From assembly GCA_036524675.1 (NCBI GenBank), contig DATDBU010000170.1:1-52193 (forward strand): a stretch of 52,193 nt of DNA, given 5' to 3'. The notes under the pieces are model-generated. The model had not been told where the DNA came from. It was given only the letters and a program-made list of their open reading frames with translations, and made no database searches. The stretch is from DATDAW01 sp036524675. GTDB taxonomy: Bacteria > Verrucomicrobiota > Verrucomicrobiia > Chthoniobacterales > DASVRZ01. Of the stretch, positions 42,322 through 49,958 are shown piece after piece (the stretch's first letter is position 1; each line of letters opens with the position of its first letter). Both the position numbers and the translations under genes were made by a program.

Positions 42322-42714
42322 ATGCGTCCAGAACCTAGAAAACGAATTGCAGTATCCGGTCCACAGGCTCCCTTGGGTGGACTGGATGCGGCATTCGGGG
42401 AGGTGCAGTTGCCGGATTTGCCGGAAGGAAATGCGGAACTGGCCAAGCCCGAACCCTTACCAGTTTGGAAAATGGGACGCGTCATCTTGCGGAGGGAAAC
42501 CGCGCATCGCGGCGGGAAAACGGTGATTGTGATCGACGGTTTTGCCTCGCATCTGCCGCTGTCGATCATCGAAAAGACCGCGAAAAAGGTGCGTGCAGCA
42601 TGCGGCTGTGGAGGAACCGTGAAAGAGCGCCGGGTGGAAATCCAGGGAGATCAAATCCCCAAGATCCGAGCCGCGTTGGAAGCGGAAGGCTTTGAGGTCC
42701 GCGGCGAGAAGTAA
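42322..42714 (+). CDS. SUI1-family translation initiation factor (YciH-like)
   Basis: A 130-residue protein. The N-terminal 50 residues are Pro-rich and variable; the SUI1/eIF1 domain covers about 52-130, with GRVILRRETAHRGGKTVIVI (about 52-71), IEKTAKKVRAACGCGGTVKE (about 84-103) and the final IPKIRAALEAEGFEVRG. Bacterial members stabilise or proofread translation initiation under stress. It lies 30 bp downstream of the receptor gene and may be co-transcribed, though the function is unrelated. Confidence 0.93.
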   Translation: MRPEPRKRIAVSGPQAPLGGLDAAFGEVQLPDLPEGNAELAKPEPLPVWKMGRVILRRETAHRGGKTVIVIDGFASHLPLSIIEKTAKKVRAACGCGGTVKERRVEIQGDQIPKIRAALEAEGFEVRGEK

Positions 42715-42756
42715 GGTTCCGCAGGATCAACGTCCGTCGCCCGTTTTTGAAACTAC

Positions 42757-42899
42757 TTTTACTTTGGTAAACATCACTGAACACGACGGTTTCGAGCGGA
42801 GAACCAAGGAGAGGCGGTTTCCAACTGCCTGAAAACGGGCGCTTGGAAAGCGCCTCTCCTTGTAAAAAACACCACGGACGACGATCTACCAAAGTAAAA
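42757..42899. mobile_element. MITE-like element with 13-bp perfect terminal inverted repeats
   Basis: The ends are TTTTACTTTGGTA (42757-42769) and TACCAAAGTAAAA (42887-42899), perfect inverted copies. CTAC stands directly outside both ends (42753-42756 and 42900-42903), a likely 4-bp target duplication. Inside is a second perfect 12-bp inverted repeat, CAAGGAGAGGCG (42805-42816) and CGCCTCTCCTTG (42851-42862), enclosing two further small hairpins (GGCGCTT-GGA-AAGCGCC at 42838-42854). There is no coding capacity, so it would need a transposase in trans. The right CTAC contains the TAG stop of the hsp70 gene. Confidence 0.8.
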
Positions 42900-45611
42900 C
42901 TACGCGATGACCCGCAAGCCTTTGGGGAGGGCTTCGCCGAACGTCTGTGAAGCATCCGCAGGAGACGAGTCGATGCCTGTCACTACGAGGGCGATATCGC
43001 GCTGGGACGCGCCATTTTTCTGGAGCCACGCGGCTGAAGCCTGCCGGACGGAATCAGAAATATCGCGGTGACGATCTCCGGTTCGGCGCGTCAATTGCGC
43101 CAGAGCAAAATGAGCGTTCTCACCACCTTTCTCAGGAGACCTTTGGAGAAAACGGCTTGCCCAAGCCTCGGCAGTTTCGGCGGGGAGGATCGTGTTAAGC
43201 GACCCATGCCAGGGCGCGCGAGCGCCAAGGCGTCCGAGCGTCCAGAGCTGGGCATGGGTGATCGTCTTTTGCTCCAGGCGACGAACGAGAATTTCGCCCA
43301 ACAGCGTTTTGAAGGCGATCGGGAGCAGCTCGAGCGAACCGAGCAGACGCCAGATTTCGGTCCATTCGTGACGCGCAAGCTGCTCCGCCCGTTCTGCTTT
43401 CGCAGGATCACGGCGAACCGTGGCAACGAGTGGCTCAGCGAGAATGTGCTGCTGGCCGGCAGTCAGACCAGCGGCGATGCGGCGCCAAAGGATCCACCAT
43501 TCGGCGCGGGAATGTTCGTTCTTAGGATGAGCGATCTTGCGCTCGAAGACGCGCCAGGTTTGCGCCACACGCCAGTCGTCCACTGCAAATCCGAAGCCGG
43601 GACGAAGGCAAAACCCCGTCAAATTGAGCCAGCGCGCTTCGTGCGACGGACTGCGCCGGCGCGCGGATTCGAGTGGGAGCAACGTTTCCCAGAATGAACG
43701 TAGTAGCGATGGCGGCCAATCGAGACGACCGAGCCCGGCCACTGCTTCGAGTTCTTTCACGATACGTTCTGGCGGGTTTGCAGACTCGAATGTCTTTCGA
43801 AGAAGTGCGCGTCCTGTTTCGACAATGGTTTCGTCCAGGAAGCCGGCTTGTTCACCCGTCGCCTCGTGCGTGGCAACATCGGTTTGCGTCGCGGCGCGGA
43901 CGTCGAATTGCAATCGCCAGCTTCCCTTTCCATCCTTTTCCGCGCACCAGAGTTCCAGAGTCCCGATTTCAGTAAGACGGGCATGAAGTTCCACGGTCAC
44001 GGTGTCCGTCTTTGCCTTCAAAACCGTGCGAATAGGAGGCAGTGCCGTCAGTTGAAGAGGATCCACGGGAATCACGTCGCCCGGTTTGTCGTTGGTTCGA
44101 AGGCTGGACACGAAAAGCGGGAATTCCACGGGCTGGCGCGTGAGCAACTCAAATTGCCGGTTTTCAATCGTCGCGGAATGGCCCTCGTCCAGTCCGGCGG
44201 GCGCGACGCAAATGGCAACATCGTCATTCCCGGTGCGAATACCGATGTAATACGAACGGGCTAAGCCCCCGGAAATTTTCACGCCGGCGCCCCGGCGAAC
44301 CATGCCGTGCCAGGCGGCTCCGAGAGCCACTGCCAGGTCGAGCCGATCGTTCCCGAGAATGCGCGGTGGCCGACCGAACCACGAGGCGATCACATCGATC
44401 AAACGCTCGCGCATGAGCGGCGACTCAAAGAGACCGCCATTAAAGAGGACGAGATCCGGCTGAATCGAGCCGTGGGCGCGGAGAAATGCGGCGAGGTAGC
44501 GTGTAATCGCAAAATCCGGCGCGTACGGCAGACCGAATTCCTGGAAACCGGACGCCCGGCGCGCCGGGTTTTCGTCAAAAGCAACCCGCGGAAGAAATCC
44601 GTCCACGAGCAATGCGGCGACTTCGTCCCGGGCGAATTCGACTTGAAGGGAACCGCCAATCAAACGCACGCCTTCTGCAGGGATAGAAAGCGTGAATGGT
44701 GATTGGTGAACGGTGAATGGTTTTTGCGACAGAAGCGCTTCCTTGGCCTGCTGGCATTTGCGAACGAGGATGCTCCATTGGCGCGGTGTAAGCCGCACAC
44801 CGAGACGTTGTTCAGCGTGATGCGCGAGAGCGAGATCGAGATTGTCGCCACCGAGGATAAGATGATCGCCGACGGCAAACCGGCGCAGCTTGTTTTGGGA
44901 TTCGACGGCAATCAGCGTAAAATCGGTTGTTCCGCCGCCGACATCGCAAACCAGGATCGTTTCACCAGCTTGAAGCGTTGTCGCCACGTCATGGGACTGC
45001 ATCCAATTGTAAAAAGCGGCGAGCGGCTCCTCGATGAGGACGATGCGTGGCAAACCAGCACGGCGGGCGGCAGAAACGGTGAGTTCGCGAGCGACTTCAT
45101 CGAACGACGCAGGAATAGTGAGAACAACATCCTGGTCCTCGAGCAGATCAGCGGGATGGGCGTGGTTCCACGAGTGCCGCAGGTGGGCCAAATATCGAGC
45201 GCTTGCTTCGACGGGACTGAGTTTCTTGGCGTCATCGGCGCCGTGCCATGGAAGAAAGTCGGCCGTCCGATCGACCCCGGAATGGGAGAGCCAGGATTTG
45301 GCCGAAACAACGAGGCGGGCCGGTGCGTTTGCGCCATGGTCACGCGCCCAATGACCGACGGCATGACCGTTCGACTCGGTCCACGGCAGCTGCAACGCGC
45401 CGGCAGAAAGTTCGCCGGACGCGGGTTCGTAATGAAAAGAAGGAAGTGTGTCGCGCTTTTCGATTTCGCCGGGGGCGACAATTTGGGGAACTGGAAAAAT
45501 CTGGGGGGCCTTTTCCGGCTCGGTCGTGTCGACGAAAGCGAGCGCGGAGTTCGTAGTGCCGAGATCAATCCCGACGACGTAGCGCGAAGGGGAAGCCGCG
45601 GCGGCAGTCAT
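42900..45611 (-). CDS. Large Hsp70-family protein with DUF3731-type C-terminus
   Basis: A 903-residue protein. The N-terminal 480 or so residues are an Hsp70 ATPase: VVGIDLGTTNSALAFVD (phosphate 1, about 12-28), VVLTIPASFDEVARELT, LIEEPLAAFYNW, CDVGGGTTDFTL (phosphate 2, about 224-235) and LFNGGLFESPLMRERLID. A region like the substrate domain follows (to about 620), then a helical C-terminal part of about 280 residues (DUF3731-like), ending in helical repeats. It is not a standard DnaK. Four heptamers lie inside the ATPase sequence at 44692-44719. The TAG stop is at the edge of the MITE-like element. Confidence 0.9.
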   Translation of the reverse strand: MTAAAASPSRYVVGIDLGTTNSALAFVDTTEPEKAPQIFPVPQIVAPGEIEKRDTLPSFHYEPASGELSAGALQLPWTESNGHAVGHWARDHGANAPARLVVSAKSWLSHSGVDRTADFLPWHGADDAKKLSPVEASARYLAHLRHSWNHAHPADLLEDQDVVLTIPASFDEVARELTVSAARRAGLPRIVLIEEPLAAFYNWMQSHDVATTLQAGETILVCDVGGGTTDFTLIAVESQNKLRRFAVGDHLILGGDNLDLALAHHAEQRLGVRLTPRQWSILVRKCQQAKEALLSQKPFTVHQSPFTLSIPAEGVRLIGGSLQVEFARDEVAALLVDGFLPRVAFDENPARRASGFQEFGLPYAPDFAITRYLAAFLRAHGSIQPDLVLFNGGLFESPLMRERLIDVIASWFGRPPRILGNDRLDLAVALGAAWHGMVRRGAGVKISGGLARSYYIGIRTGNDDVAICVAPAGLDEGHSATIENRQFELLTRQPVEFPLFVSSLRTNDKPGDVIPVDPLQLTALPPIRTVLKAKTDTVTVELHARLTEIGTLELWCAEKDGKGSWRLQFDVRAATQTDVATHEATGEQAGFLDETIVETGRALLRKTFESANPPERIVKELEAVAGLGRLDWPPSLLRSFWETLLPLESARRRSPSHEARWLNLTGFCLRPGFGFAVDDWRVAQTWRVFERKIAHPKNEHSRAEWWILWRRIAAGLTAGQQHILAEPLVATVRRDPAKAERAEQLARHEWTEIWRLLGSLELLPIAFKTLLGEILVRRLEQKTITHAQLWTLGRLGARAPWHGSLNTILPAETAEAWASRFLQRSPEKGGENAHFALAQLTRRTGDRHRDISDSVRQASAAWLQKNGASQRDIALVVTGIDSSPADASQTFGEALPKGLRVIA
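44692..44719 (-). repeat. Heptamer tract inside the large hsp70 coding region
   Basis: Four 7-mers, GTGAATG, GTGATTG, GTGAACG, GTGAATG on the plus strand, lie in the ATPase-domain sequence. They are read in the protein as the semi-repetitive PFTVHQSPFTL. The paralogous Hsp70 (46216-48003) has a different, 4-residue-shorter loop here (PEKYPVTVLGRG), so the tract falls in a tolerant surface loop. Confidence 0.75.
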
Positions 45612-45671
45612 ACTAGGGACTCAACCGCAAATGAAAGCAAAGGAATACCAATTTCCCGCATAGCTACCTAA

Positions 45672-45923
45672 TCAGATAATTTGGTCGTAGCTTCCGTGTG
45701 ATCCTATCCAATACCAAAGAATGCCATTCGGATGATCCTGCCCCAGCGCGCGATAGTGTAGGCCGACGCGAACAGACCACGCATCGCCAATTTTCTTGAG
45801 CCGGAGCGACGAATGTCGGGGGTTTTCCTTGAGCAGCCGAAAATTCTTGTCGGCGAGCTCGCGTACTTTTTCCGGCAGCTGCCGGTAGTGAAACCAGAAT
45901 TCCGGAGTTGCAAAATGATTCAA
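45672..45923 (-). CDS. RelE/ParE-superfamily toxin
   Basis: An 83-residue protein with the compact RelE/ParE fold pattern: an N-terminal helix hairpin (FWFHYRQLPEKVRELADKNF), then strands HSSLRLKKIGDAWSVRV, LHYRALG and LWYWIGSHGSYD. The ending WIGSHGSYDQII is typical of these toxins, which cleave ribosome-bound mRNA or poison gyrase. The ATG overlaps the antitoxin stop by 4 bp. A larger frame in the same region (46032-45664) is a shadow. Confidence 0.85.
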   Translation of the reverse strand: MNHFATPEFWFHYRQLPEKVRELADKNFRLLKENPRHSSLRLKKIGDAWSVRVGLHYRALGQDHPNGILWYWIGSHGSYDQII

Positions 45924-46117
45924 AGCGATCTGCAGCGACCGGCCTCATAATCTTCGATGGCGCGTTTGCCCGCTGCATCCAAACGCCCGGCAAGGATGTC
46001 CGCCTCGATTTGGCGGTCCCATTCGTCAGCAAGATATTCCTCGAACCATTGCGAAAAACGGGCCAGTTCCTCCTTTGAAAGACGTGTGATGGCTGCTTCG
46101 AGTTCCTGAATGCTCAT
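45920..46117 (-). CDS. Antitoxin of the RelE/ParE-type module
   Basis: A 65-residue acidic helical protein from the ATG at 46117. It starts MSIQELEAAITRLSKEELAR, then FSQWFEEYLADEWDRQIEAD, and ends DYEAGRCRSL. This matches a common short antitoxin type that pairs with RelE-like toxins and precedes them with a 4-bp overlap, as here. The upstream in-frame start at 46186 is rejected because it adds unrelated residues. The pair sits alone between the two hsp70 genes. Confidence 0.8.
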   Translation of the reverse strand: MSIQELEAAITRLSKEELARFSQWFEEYLADEWDRQIEADILAGRLDAAGKRAIEDYEAGRCRSL

Positions 46118-46215
46118 AGACAAATTTACCGATTGAACGCCAAAGAGGCAATTGCCGATTCCACGGTAAAACCAGTCGTACACCACTCAAATCACAAAAA
46201 ACGGCCTGGCGTCAT

Positions 46216-48003
46216 CTACCCATTCCCTCGGACGTTGAATTCCAATTTCCAGCGCTCATCCGAGATCGTGCTTTCGCACCAGAATTCCAGCACGCCAAGC
46301 TCGGTGAGCTTCGACACGAAACGGACCGGGACAAAGCCGTCCTCGGAATCCCTGGCAGACTCGAGCATGGTCTCCAACGAGTCGGACTCGACAAGTTCGT
46401 CTTCAGTCCAGCGCGCCAGGACATCGCCGGGCCTGTCCTGCTTACGGACGGTGGAGTTGAAGAAACGAAATGACGCGGGTTCGCCAACGATGAGGCCGAT
46501 TTCACCGCTTGGGACTTCCGTTTCCGTCCCTTCCTCCATGCCGAATGGCGCCACGCACAGCGCGCGCAACGGACGGGGAGCGCCTGGGATCGCCGGACCG
46601 GACGTCTCGATTCCCACATAATAACTCCGCGCCGTTCCGCCGCGGATTCGGACGCCTTTTCCGCGTTTTGTGGCAGCGTAATAAGCCGCGCCTCGGGCAA
46701 CGGCATAGTCGAGCTCAGCGTGTGTTCCGCTTAAAAGGAGGCGGGGTGGCGTTTCAAGCCAGGAACCCAGCACTTCGAGAAGCCGGCTCTGCAGAGCGGC
46801 AGACTTGAGCACACCACCATTGAAGAGCAGATGCGTCGGCTTAACCGTGCCGCCATCGCCGTTCTGGCTTAAAAAATGGGCTAGATGATGCGTGATCGCC
46901 GTATCTGTCTCGAACGGCAGGCCGAGTTCGCGGAAACCCGAAGCGCGGCGGCGCGATGGCTGCGCATCAATGCTGCATCGAGGGAAAAATCCTTCCACCA
47001 GCAACGCGCTCATTTCAGCTCGGTCGAGATCGACGGAAATCGTTCCGCCGATGAGTCGTCGCCCACGCCCAAGGACCGTGACCGGATATTTCTCCGGACC
47101 GTCTGCCGCGAGAAGTGACTCTTTTGCCGTGCGGCAAGCGTGCCAGAGGCCGACAGATTGCCACGCATCGACTTCGACGCCCTGTTCGGCAAATTTTTGC
47201 TGTGCGCCGTAGGCAAGCGCCAGGTCCATGTTATCGCCGCCTGCAAGAATGTGGTTGCCGACCGCGATCCGTTTCAAAACGAGCTCACCGTTCTCCGATG
47301 TAGCTCCGACAAGCGTAAAATCGGTCGTGCCGCCACCGATGTCACAAACCAGGAGCGTATCGCCTTCGACAAGCTGTTTCCGCCAGCTATCACTGGCATC
47401 GGCCAGCCATGCGTAAACAGCAGCCTGCGGTTCTTCGATCAGCACAAAGTCCTGCGGCAGGCCAGCTCCCAACGCAGCTTCACGCGTCAAATCACGCGCA
47501 GCCGCATCGAACGAAGCCGGGACGGTTAACACGACCTCCTGCTGCGCCAGCGGCGTGTCAGGAAAGGCGTGATTCCACGCTGCGACGAGATGCGCGAGAT
47601 AGCGGCGGGATGCCTCGACCGGGGATATTTTCGGCACCTCAGGCGGTGCACCCCAAGGCAAAATCGGCTGGCGACGATCCACCTTGCTGTGGCACAGCCA
47701 CGACTTCGCGGCCGCAATGGTCCGGGCAGGCTGGTCGGCCGATTGCCGTCTCGCAAACTCGCCAACGGCAAAGTCCAAACCCTCCGGCGCCCACGGGAGC
47801 GCGAGATTTTGCGCTTCGTTTTCGGCCGCCAGATAAAGGAAAGAGGGCAGCTGATGACGGGTTTCAACCGTGCCGGGAGCAACGATTTGCGGGATGGGAA
47901 GCAGTTGAACGCCCGCTTCGTCGAGTCGTGAATAAGCGATGACGCTATTGGTCGTACCGAGATCGATACCGACGGCGTAAGTGGCGGAAAACTCCGAAGT
48001 CAT
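46216..48003 (-). CDS. Hsp70-family protein (paralogue of the 903-residue protein)
   Basis: A 595-residue Hsp70 from the ATG at 48003. Phosphate 1 is VGIDLGTTNSVIAYSRL (about 10-26), then VVLTVPASFDAAARDLT, LIEEPQAAVYAWL, CDIGGGTTDFTLVGA (about 217-231) and HLLFNGGVLKSAALQSRLLE (about 393-412). The C-terminal part is a short beta-rich region (ELGVLEFWCESTISDERWKL) like that of the larger paralogue, which continues further. An upstream extension to 48066 reads through the heptamer arm and is not real. Probably a specialised chaperone of the DUF2760 cluster. Confidence 0.9.
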   Translation of the reverse strand: MTSEFSATYAVGIDLGTTNSVIAYSRLDEAGVQLLPIPQIVAPGTVETRHQLPSFLYLAAENEAQNLALPWAPEGLDFAVGEFARRQSADQPARTIAAAKSWLCHSKVDRRQPILPWGAPPEVPKISPVEASRRYLAHLVAAWNHAFPDTPLAQQEVVLTVPASFDAAARDLTREAALGAGLPQDFVLIEEPQAAVYAWLADASDSWRKQLVEGDTLLVCDIGGGTTDFTLVGATSENGELVLKRIAVGNHILAGGDNMDLALAYGAQQKFAEQGVEVDAWQSVGLWHACRTAKESLLAADGPEKYPVTVLGRGRRLIGGTISVDLDRAEMSALLVEGFFPRCSIDAQPSRRRASGFRELGLPFETDTAITHHLAHFLSQNGDGGTVKPTHLLFNGGVLKSAALQSRLLEVLGSWLETPPRLLLSGTHAELDYAVARGAAYYAATKRGKGVRIRGGTARSYYVGIETSGPAIPGAPRPLRALCVAPFGMEEGTETEVPSGEIGLIVGEPASFRFFNSTVRKQDRPGDVLARWTEDELVESDSLETMLESARDSEDGFVPVRFVSKLTELGVLEFWCESTISDERWKLEFNVRGNG

Positions 48004-48015
48004 GAGCGGAAAAGA

Positions 48016-48170
48016 AATGACGAATGACGAATGACGAATGGCGAATGAACTGTCGCTAGGGACCAATTAAGGACAATAGCAACGGGAGGAAATCTTAAAG
48101 TCGTCATTTCGGTTTAGTGAATTTTTTCCGCAGTCGGGGGGCGCCATTTCGTCATTCGTCATTCGTCATT
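48016..48170. repeat. Heptamer inverted-repeat spacer (AATGACG type), best-preserved copy
   Basis: Left arm: AATGACG three times, AATGGCG, AATGAAC (48016-48050). Right arm: CGCCATTT then CGTCATT three times (48142-48170). The arms match perfectly over 21 bp and then over the AATGGCG unit with one inserted base. The core of about 90 bp is unrelated. The right arm's last base is part of the DUF2760 TGA stop; the left arm ends 12 bp before the hsp70 ATG. Confidence 0.9.
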
Positions 48171-48730
48171 CATTTCACTTCAACTTCCGCCGGAGCAACG
48201 ACGAGCGCCGCGTCATCGCGCCCGGTCCATTCCGGGAGTTCGCACTTAGTCGCAACCCATCCGGGATGCGCAAGAGTGCCGCGGTACGGACCGCTTCCGG
48301 CGACGTTGCCGCTGAGGCGGATTTTGGCCGAATCGAATCCTGCCGGAACCTGGACGGGCGCACCTTCGTTTTCCTCGCGCAAAAGTTTCAGCGCAAAAAG
48401 TCGTTGCAAAACCGCCGCAGAATCCTTGTGAATGCCTCGAACCGCCGAACCGATCTGAGCGTCCGAGTACGAATCAATGGGTTCCTGGAGAAAATCGACG
48501 AGACGCGCGTCGCGCTGGAGCACGGCAAGCAACGTGATCGCTTCGCTGCGCCGGGGGGCGGGAGGAGCTGCCGGGACGGCTTTGGGCATTTCGACCGGCC
48601 TCGGCTCGGCTTTTGGCTCTTTTGGGGCCTCCAGAGCTTCGCCGGCGGCAAGCTTTTCCACCTTTGCTGCAAAATCGTTGTCGCTCCAGATCCGGAACAT
48701 CGCCTGAAAGCCGAGCAAAAAATTTCCCAT
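48170..48730 (-). CDS. DUF2760 domain protein
   Basis: A 186-residue protein. The N-terminal 30 residues (MGNFLLGFQAMFRIWSDNDF) and a Pro/Ala/Glu-rich linker (about 35-60) precede the conserved domain, with AITLLAVLQRDARLVDFLQE (about 64-83), YSDAQIGSAVRGIHKDSAAV and the end GTLAHPGWVATKCELPEWTG. DUF2760 genes are commonly found beside Hsp70 and Hsp70-DUF3731 genes, as here, so it is probably a partner of those chaperones. Function not established. Confidence 0.85.
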   Translation of the reverse strand: MGNFLLGFQAMFRIWSDNDFAAKVEKLAAGEALEAPKEPKAEPRPVEMPKAVPAAPPAPRRSEAITLLAVLQRDARLVDFLQEPIDSYSDAQIGSAVRGIHKDSAAVLQRLFALKLLREENEGAPVQVPAGFDSAKIRLSGNVAGSGPYRGTLAHPGWVATKCELPEWTGRDDAALVVAPAEVEVK

Positions 48731-48805
48731 AACGCCGTTCCTCTAAACGATTCCCGCTCAGCCGGAAAGCGGAAAGGATGACCGCCAGCGGTTCTAGTTT
48801 TGCGG

Positions 48806-49837
48806 TTATACCTCGGCAACGGCTTTAGCCGGCCGGGACTGCGGCAAAGTCTGCAAAAGGACATTTGCTACCGTGATCAGGCCGCCCCCGATTAGCATCG
48901 CAGAAGTCACCTTTTCGTTCGGATAAGAAAAACCGCCGAGTGCCCCGAGCCAGCCCGGTAAAAACAGGGCAAATAGACTCGTCCAAACGGGTTCGACGCA
49001 ATAAATCAGGCCGGCCTCGGTGGCACTTAAATGCTTCTGCCATTTGTTCATGAGCCCAAAAGTCAGCAGCGTGCAGGCGAACGTCAGGATCAAAAGCGAA
49101 CCCATCACCACCGGTCCCTGCAGGGCAAGCGCGAGGTCGTTCACGTGTTCAACCGAAGGGAGAATGGCCACCACTGAAATGCAAGCAATCGTCGCGAACA
49201 TCACAATGGTCACGCGTCCAGCGTGATAGTTGCGCGCCGACTCACGCCCCAGCAGGAGGATTTGGCCCGTAAAAAAGATCGAACAAACCATCGTCTCGAA
49301 TTCGCCACGCCCCAGCCGAAACGTGTGCCAGTTAAATCCCGAAAGCACGATCATGCCTGCCATCACCAATGCGCAACTGACCAAAATGGGGATGCCCGGC
49401 AGCCGCCTAACGCGCAACGCGATAAAAAGTGGGATCAAAACGCAGTAGCACGACGTCAGAAACGCTGAAGTCGAAGCGCTCGTGTGTAGAAGGCCGTCGT
49501 TTTGCAGCAGGATTGCTGTGCCCGCAAATGCGCCCAACCCGATGCCTTGTCCCAATTCTCCCCGTGTTAAGTCGCGGAGCGTTCGGGCATTCAGCACAGT
49601 CAGAACGAGCGCCGCAATGCCAAAACGAAAAACGACGCAAATCGCCGCCAGAAACCATGTGCTCGCTTCCGGGAGCACCAGCCGCTGACCAGCCTCCACT
49701 GCTTTGGCCAGCGGAAAACTAATGCTCCAAAATACTGTCGCCAGGAAAAGCATCAGTGTCGCGCGCCGGTGGAGGGATTTCTCCCTCGCAGCGGGAACGA
49801 CATTGGGAAAGGCAACGGTTTCAGTATCGGGCGACAT
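48806..49837 (-). CDS. DMT-superfamily transporter (EamA family)
   Basis: A 343-residue inner-membrane protein with about ten hydrophobic segments in two EamA repeats. After a polar 24-residue lead, the first is RATLMLFLATVFWSISFPLA (about 26-45); mid-protein GFNWHTFRLGRGEFETM separates the halves, and the second repeat has EAGLIYCVEPVWTSLFALFL (about 270-289). Members export amino acids, metabolites or drugs. It is downstream of manA by 121 bp in the same direction; substrate unknown. Confidence 0.9.
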   Translation of the reverse strand: MSPDTETVAFPNVVPAAREKSLHRRATLMLFLATVFWSISFPLAKAVEAGQRLVLPEASTWFLAAICVVFRFGIAALVLTVLNARTLRDLTRGELGQGIGLGAFAGTAILLQNDGLLHTSASTSAFLTSCYCVLIPLFIALRVRRLPGIPILVSCALVMAGMIVLSGFNWHTFRLGRGEFETMVCSIFFTGQILLLGRESARNYHAGRVTIVMFATIACISVVAILPSVEHVNDLALALQGPVVMGSLLILTFACTLLTFGLMNKWQKHLSATEAGLIYCVEPVWTSLFALFLPGWLGALGGFSYPNEKVTSAMLIGGGLITVANVLLQTLPQSRPAKAVAEV

Positions 49838-49856
49838 TCGTGGCAGGAATCATTCA

Positions 49857-49896
49857 GCGCCTGCCAGTCCCGTTTACTCCAGGACGAGTCAGGCGC
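49857..49896. other. GC-rich hairpin between manA and the EamA gene
   Basis: GCGCCTG (49857-49863) pairs with CAGGCGC (49890-49896), with an inner GTCC/GGAC pair. No T-run follows on the minus strand, so it is a weak terminator candidate; it might be a REP-like hairpin. Confidence 0.4.
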
Positions 49897-49958
49897 GAAC
49901 CGCCACTTTGACCGGTTTTTGGCAGACCCGCAAATAGGCCAGCCATCCTGCGCACGCC

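Noticed and set aside
44703..45671. Plus-strand open frame across the large hsp70 gene
   Set aside because: Shadow of an Hsp70 ATPase domain with all nucleotide-binding motifs on the minus strand.
45664..46032. 122-codon minus-strand frame overlapping the toxin-antitoxin pair
   Set aside because: Out of frame with both toxin and antitoxin, which have recognisable patterns and a 4-bp overlap.
48004..48066. N-terminal extension of the smaller Hsp70
   Set aside because: It reads through the heptamer arm (SSFAIRHSSFVIS) and adds nothing to the Hsp70 fold.
48016..48170. CRISPR array from repeated short units
   Set aside because: Units are 7 bp, contiguous, without spacers, and inverted between arms; no cas genes in the window.
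49857..49896. Terminator for manA
   Set aside because: The hairpin is real but lacks a T-run on the minus strand, so I list it only as a hairpin.
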